Shown piece after piece: positions 60,861 through 64,000 of a stretch of DNA of 64,000 bases. The notes beneath the pieces are model-generated. The model worked only from the letters and a program-made list of their open reading frames with translations, did no database searches and was not told the origin of the DNA. Origin of the DNA: Fastidiosipila sp. (lineage in GTDB: Bacteria; Bacillota; Clostridia; Saccharofermentanales; DTU023); the NCBI GenBank assembly GCA_012511175.1, contig JAAZGO010000028.1, forward strand, positions 1 through 64,000. Direction: 5' to 3'. Positions within the stretch are counted from its first letter, which is position 1, and each line of letters opens with the position of its first letter. A program made the position numbers and the translations under genes.

Positions 60861-61631
60861 CTATTCTAGCCAACCCAAATCTTCAGTAGCACTATGATAT
60901 TCTTCACGATTTTTGACATTTTCAATTATTCCAAGCACGAGTCTCCGAAATGGCCTGTATTTGCGAAGTCCAATCTCTTCATCAAAATCTCCATGGATAA
61001 CGTCACTGATTTCACCAAAGAGCCTGTACCCATTTTGTGAGAACTCACGTGGAATGATGGCACGCTTCTGATCTACCTCACCTAAGAGCTCCTTAAACGG
61101 TCTTGGTTTTCCTTTCGGTGTGCTCACACTTATTGACTCGGAAACTGCAATTTCTTTTGTAATTTTCTCCATGATCTTCCGCAGATAAACAACAGCCCCA
61201 GCACCTAATCCTTCACGATAGGCATGTTCCGCCTTATTCAAAAGCAATGAAAACGTGCCGTATTGTTCGCTAACGATGGAAACTTTCTCAGAGAGTTTCT
61301 CACTTCGCTTAAGAATCCGTACCTTGGGCGCTTGTCCGCGGATATCTTCCTCAGCTTCGACAGAGAACCAAACTTGGACATCTGTGCCGCAACTACAAGT
61401 TAAAACACAGTCAATGCTTATGATTCTCGTGCTTACAAAAACACAAGATAACCTGCCCCTTGAAGTAAACGTGCGAATATCCTCACAGCGCGAACAGTAA
61501 TAATTCAGCATCACTTTGCCGACAGACATTTTGACCTGCTGGCCTATTATTCCTTTTCTGTTAACTAGGAATCCTTCAATCTGCACAAAATTACGCTTGG
61601 GAGGTTTAGATAAGACATCACCTAGTCGCAT
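60861..61631 (-). CDS. zinc-ribbon and DUF4145-like protein inside R-M operon
   Basis: 256 residues between hsdM and hsdS. The N-terminal half has cysteine pairs YYCSRCEDIRTF near 44-55 and LTCSCGTDVQVW near 79-90, a likely zinc ribbon. The C-terminal half is helical (LLNKAEHAYREGLGAGAVVY, YLRKIMEKITKEI, SDVIHGDFDEEIGLRKYRPF) and resembles the DUF4145 helical domain found in or near many R-M and defence genes. Molecular role unknown. AAAGGAG stands 8 bases before the ATG; hsdS follows after 12 bases, so the two are co-transcribed. Like hsdS it looks AT-richer than hsdM and hsdR. Confidence 0.72.
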   Translation of the reverse strand: MRLGDVLSKPPKRNFVQIEGFLVNRKGIIGQQVKMSVGKVMLNYYCSRCEDIRTFTSRGRLSCVFVSTRIISIDCVLTCSCGTDVQVWFSVEAEEDIRGQAPKVRILKRSEKLSEKVSIVSEQYGTFSLLLNKAEHAYREGLGAGAVVYLRKIMEKITKEIAVSESISVSTPKGKPRPFKELLGEVDQKRAIIPREFSQNGYRLFGEISDVIHGDFDEEIGLRKYRPFRRLVLGIIENVKNREEYHSATEDLGWLE

Positions 61632-61798
61632 CGCTTCACTCCTTTACCATCAATGCTCATTATTCCATCGTGCAAATAATGCGCTGCAATAGCGCTTCAT
61701 TACTCTTCGCAAGACTCAGTTACCGTGCTCTACGTAAGACTATTCTTGGCTATCGCAAAAAATATCCTCTCCTCCTGCTATAGAGACAAGCTGAAGAC

Positions 61799-63361
61799 CT
61801 ACCCTTCTATCTCTCGAATGACCTTATCAATCTCCTTACGCAAATAATCCGATCGGGCTACAATCTCCTCAATCTCCCGATTCAGCTTGACAATATCAAT
61901 CACTTCCCGGGTGTCCTCCGGTTCAACATAGGAGGTGACCGTCAGGTTGTACTCGTGCTCCTCAATCTCTGAATTGAGTACCAACCTGGAAAAATACTCC
62001 CTGTCCTCCCGCGATTTGAAAGCCTCCAGAATATTGTCGATGTGCTGTTGGGTCAGCTTATTGCTGTTGGTCACCTTGACGAATTCTTTGGACGCGTCAA
62101 TGAAAAGCGTTTTATTCTCGCTCTTGTTCTTCTTGAGCACCATGATGCAGGTCGCGATGGAAGTGCCATAAAAGAGATTATCCGGCAGCTGGATGACGCA
62201 ATCGACATAGTTGCTGTCGATCAGGAATTGCCTGATCTTTTTTTCTGCCCCTCCCCGGTACATGATCCCGGGAAAGCAAACAATAGCGGCTGTTCCTGTG
62301 GTGGCCAGCCAGGAGAGGCAGTGCATGATAAAGGCCAGATCCGCTTTGGATTTAGGTGCCAGCACACCTGCGGGGGAAAACCTCATGTCATTGATCAGGA
62401 TGGGGTTGTCCTTGCCCTCCCACTTGATGGAGTAGGGGGGATTGGAAACGATGGCCTCAAAAGGTTCGTCATTCCAATGCTGAGGGCTGGTCAGGGTATC
62501 TCCATGGGCGATATCAAACTTATCGTAACCGATGTCATGCAAGAACATGTTGATGCGGCAGAGGTTGTAGGTGGTGATGTTGATCTCCTGGCCGAAAAAT
62601 CCCTGGCGGACATTTTCTTTTCCAAGGATTTTTGAGAATTTGAGAAGCAGCGATCCTGATCCGCAGGCGGGGTCGTAAACCTTGTTGACTTCCTTTTTCC
62701 CAACTAATGTGAGATGGGTGAGCAGTTCGGACACTTCCTGCGGTGTGAAAAATTCGCCGCCGCTTTTACCCGCTCTTGAGGCATACATGCCCATCAGGTA
62801 CTCATAAGCGTCGCCGAAGGCATCAATCGTGTTGTTTTGGTAGTCTCCCAGTCGCATGGATTGCACGCCAAGCAAGAGATTTTTTAACCTTTTATTTCGT
62901 TGTTCAACCGTTCCGCCAAGCTTATTGCTGTTGACATCAATATCGTCGAAAAGCCCCTTGAAATTCTGCTCACTATCTGTTCCCATGGCTGAGCTTTCAA
63001 TATCCTTGAAGACAGCTGCCAGCTTCTCGTTCAGGTCTTTGTCGTTGGCCCTGGCTTTTTCACAGATATTGACGAATAACTCACTGGGAAGAATGAAAAA
63101 GCCTTTCGTCCTGACCAGATCCTCCCGAGCTTTTTCTGCTTTTTCATCAGAAATGGTCGGGTAGTCAAAATCGGGGTGACCCGCTTCGTGTTCCCCTTGA
63201 TTGATGTAGGACGTAATATTCTCCGAAATATACCGGTAGAAAAGAATGCCGAGTATATATTGCTTGAAATCCCAGCCATCAACGCTCCCCCTCAGATCGT
63301 CAGCGATCCCCCAGATGGTACGGTGAAGCTCAGCCCGTTCCTGTTCTTTCCTGTTGTCCAT
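61799..63361 (-). CDS. hsdM: type I restriction-modification methyltransferase M subunit
   Basis: Adenine-N6 methyltransferase subunit that protects host DNA and is needed for restriction. The N-terminal helical domain has [20 protein letters not shown] near residues 29-48. The methyltransferase core has [13 protein letters not shown] near 205, SAM motif [16 protein letters not shown] near 228 and motif [15 protein letters not shown] near 303. Length is 520 aa. It is the first visible gene of the operon; 167 bases separate it from the DUF4145-like gene, a stretch with no gene or clear hairpin. Confidence 0.95.
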   Translation of the reverse strand: MDNRKEQERAELHRTIWGIADDLRGSVDGWDFKQYILGILFYRYISENITSYINQGEHEAGHPDFDYPTISDEKAEKAREDLVRTKGFFILPSELFVNICEKARANDKDLNEKLAAVFKDIESSAMGTDSEQNFKGLFDDIDVNSNKLGGTVEQRNKRLKNLLLGVQSMRLGDYQNNTIDAFGDAYEYLMGMYASRAGKSGGEFFTPQEVSELLTHLTLVGKKEVNKVYDPACGSGSLLLKFSKILGKENVRQGFFGQEINITTYNLCRINMFLHDIGYDKFDIAHGDTLTSPQHWNDEPFEAIVSNPPYSIKWEGKDNPILINDMRFSPAGVLAPKSKADLAFIMHCLSWLATTGTAAIVCFPGIMYRGGAEKKIRQFLIDSNYVDCVIQLPDNLFYGTSIATCIMVLKKNKSENKTLFIDASKEFVKVTNSNKLTQQHIDNILEAFKSREDREYFSRLVLNSEIEEHEYNLTVTSYVEPEDTREVIDIVKLNREIEEIVARSDYLRKEIDKVIREIEG

Positions 63362-63520
63362 GCCATGACCCCGCTATTCTGTTTTATCCTGCTGGTTAAC
63401 GAACTAATTCAATGATCCGGGAATATTGATCTCATTCCCTAATACTATACCAAGCGCCCGCGCACACCACAAAGGCAAGAACTTCTGAAACTCCAGCCTT
63501 TCGACTTTTTGCCAACAATG

Positions 63521-64000
63521 TTAAGCCAAATCAAAGAGGTTCAATTGCTTCGATGGGAATGGCGGATAAAAGACGCCAACGATGGTGAAGGGATTCTTCG
63601 CAACTTTATGATGCTTCAGGGTTGTACCGAGAAAGAAGTGAAGGTCATGCTTCAAAAACTCTTCATAGTATTTTTGCCTGACCTTTTCGACAGCAATCTC
63701 TTTGTTTCCTCCGGCCCTTTTTAAACAATTGACGTAGAGCATGCCAATTTCCCAGTCCAGGATCTTCATGGTGGACTGCCTGCCGCTGTCATCCAGAAAT
63801 TTGTAGGAGAAGTGGTAAGGCACTTTTGGCACCACCCTGAACTCATCAACGATCTCGTCAACCGTCTGGAAGACATTCAATTGTCTGGATACATACTCGA
63901 GATTAGCCAGCTTGGCGGGATCCCAGGATGGATTCGTTTTACTTGCATTAAAACTGAGAATCCTGGCCGGCTTGAATACCGCCAGGGAGATGTCATCTGC
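63521..64000 (-). CDS. partial protein of unknown function next to R-M operon
   Basis: The frame is open from the window edge to TAA at 63521-63523, so only the last 159 codons are seen; the start lies beyond 64000. Text includes ISLAVFKPARILSFNASKTN, FQTVDEIVDEFRVVPKVPYH, KFLDDSGRQSTMKILDWEIG and a C-terminus NPFTIVGVFYPPFPSKQLN. A stretch LYVNCLKRAGGNKEIAVEKV is helical. I do not recognise a catalytic motif. It is read in the same direction as hsdM, ending 160 bases before it, so it may be an upstream member of the defence locus. Confidence 0.6.
   Translation of the reverse strand, partial: ADDISLAVFKPARILSFNASKTNPSWDPAKLANLEYVSRQLNVFQTVDEIVDEFRVVPKVPYHFSYKFLDDSGRQSTMKILDWEIGMLYVNCLKRAGGNKEIAVEKVRQKYYEEFLKHDLHFFLGTTLKHHKVAKNPFTIVGVFYPPFPSKQLNLFDLA

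Noticed and set aside
1-64000. CRISPR arrays, prophage, insertion sequences or a replication origin
   Set aside because: No regularly spaced direct repeats, transposase or integrase reading frames, or DnaA-box clusters were seen while reading both strands.

Overview
The window reads as chromosomal DNA of a fermentative, anaerobic Gram-positive bacterium of the Bacillota (Clostridia-like). Binding proteins carry lipobox signal peptides, there is a class D-type sortase, purine-rich Shine-Dalgarno sites are common, and there are no outer-membrane or respiratory genes. Base composition is moderately GC-rich for that group. Genus cannot be read from the sequence. The window has no prophage, transposase, CRISPR array or rRNA, and is dominated by ABC importers and catabolic operons.

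Left part (1-16000). A small zinc-ribbon gene is followed by a minus-strand oligopeptide importer (binding protein, OppB, OppC, a fused OppD-OppF ATPase). This importer operon also holds a small membrane protein and a gamma-glutamyl hydrolase-like amidotransferase. Divergent from it is a KdpD/KdpE-like two-component pair. Then comes a minus-strand operon of xdhC, an NTPase-FecCD permease fusion, an ATPase and a metal/chelate binding lipoprotein, preceded by a ROK kinase.

Middle part (16000-29500). A plus-strand histidine/urocanate degradation operon holds hutU, ftcD, a MalY/PatB-type PLP enzyme and hutI. It meets a minus-strand nucleoside operon: cytidine deaminase, BMP-type binding lipoprotein, ATPase, two permeases, pseudouridine kinase, pseudouridine-5'-phosphate glycosidase and uridine phosphorylase. 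The two operons convert imported amino-acid and nucleoside fragments to central metabolites.

Central-right part (29500-48000). A CAP-domain lipoprotein gene is split by an in-frame TGA. MalQ and a malto-oligosaccharide-type ABC importer follow; the importer's MalF carries a long coiled-coil N-terminal extension. A citrate-lyase-ligase-like GNAT protein that lacks its nucleotidyltransferase motif lies between them. Further genes are a GNAT-HEAT fusion, 6-phosphofructokinase, a ParB-like protein, a CMD-family protein, two tRNA genes (Thr-GGT and Gly-CCC) with clear promoters and terminators, a sortase, an L-cysteine desulfidase-like protein and a zinc-ribbon protein of unknown function.

Right part (48000-64000). 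A second oligopeptide importer has an unusually long binding protein and two attached genes: a small membrane protein and a lipoprotein with repeat domains. The window ends with a type I restriction-modification operon made of hsdM, a zinc-ribbon/DUF4145-like gene, a half-length hsdS with slippage-prone repeats and hsdR. The C-terminal part of an unknown gene follows at the edge. In four of the ABC operons a GC-rich hairpin follows the binding-protein gene, which suggests a shared way of making excess binding protein over membrane subunits.
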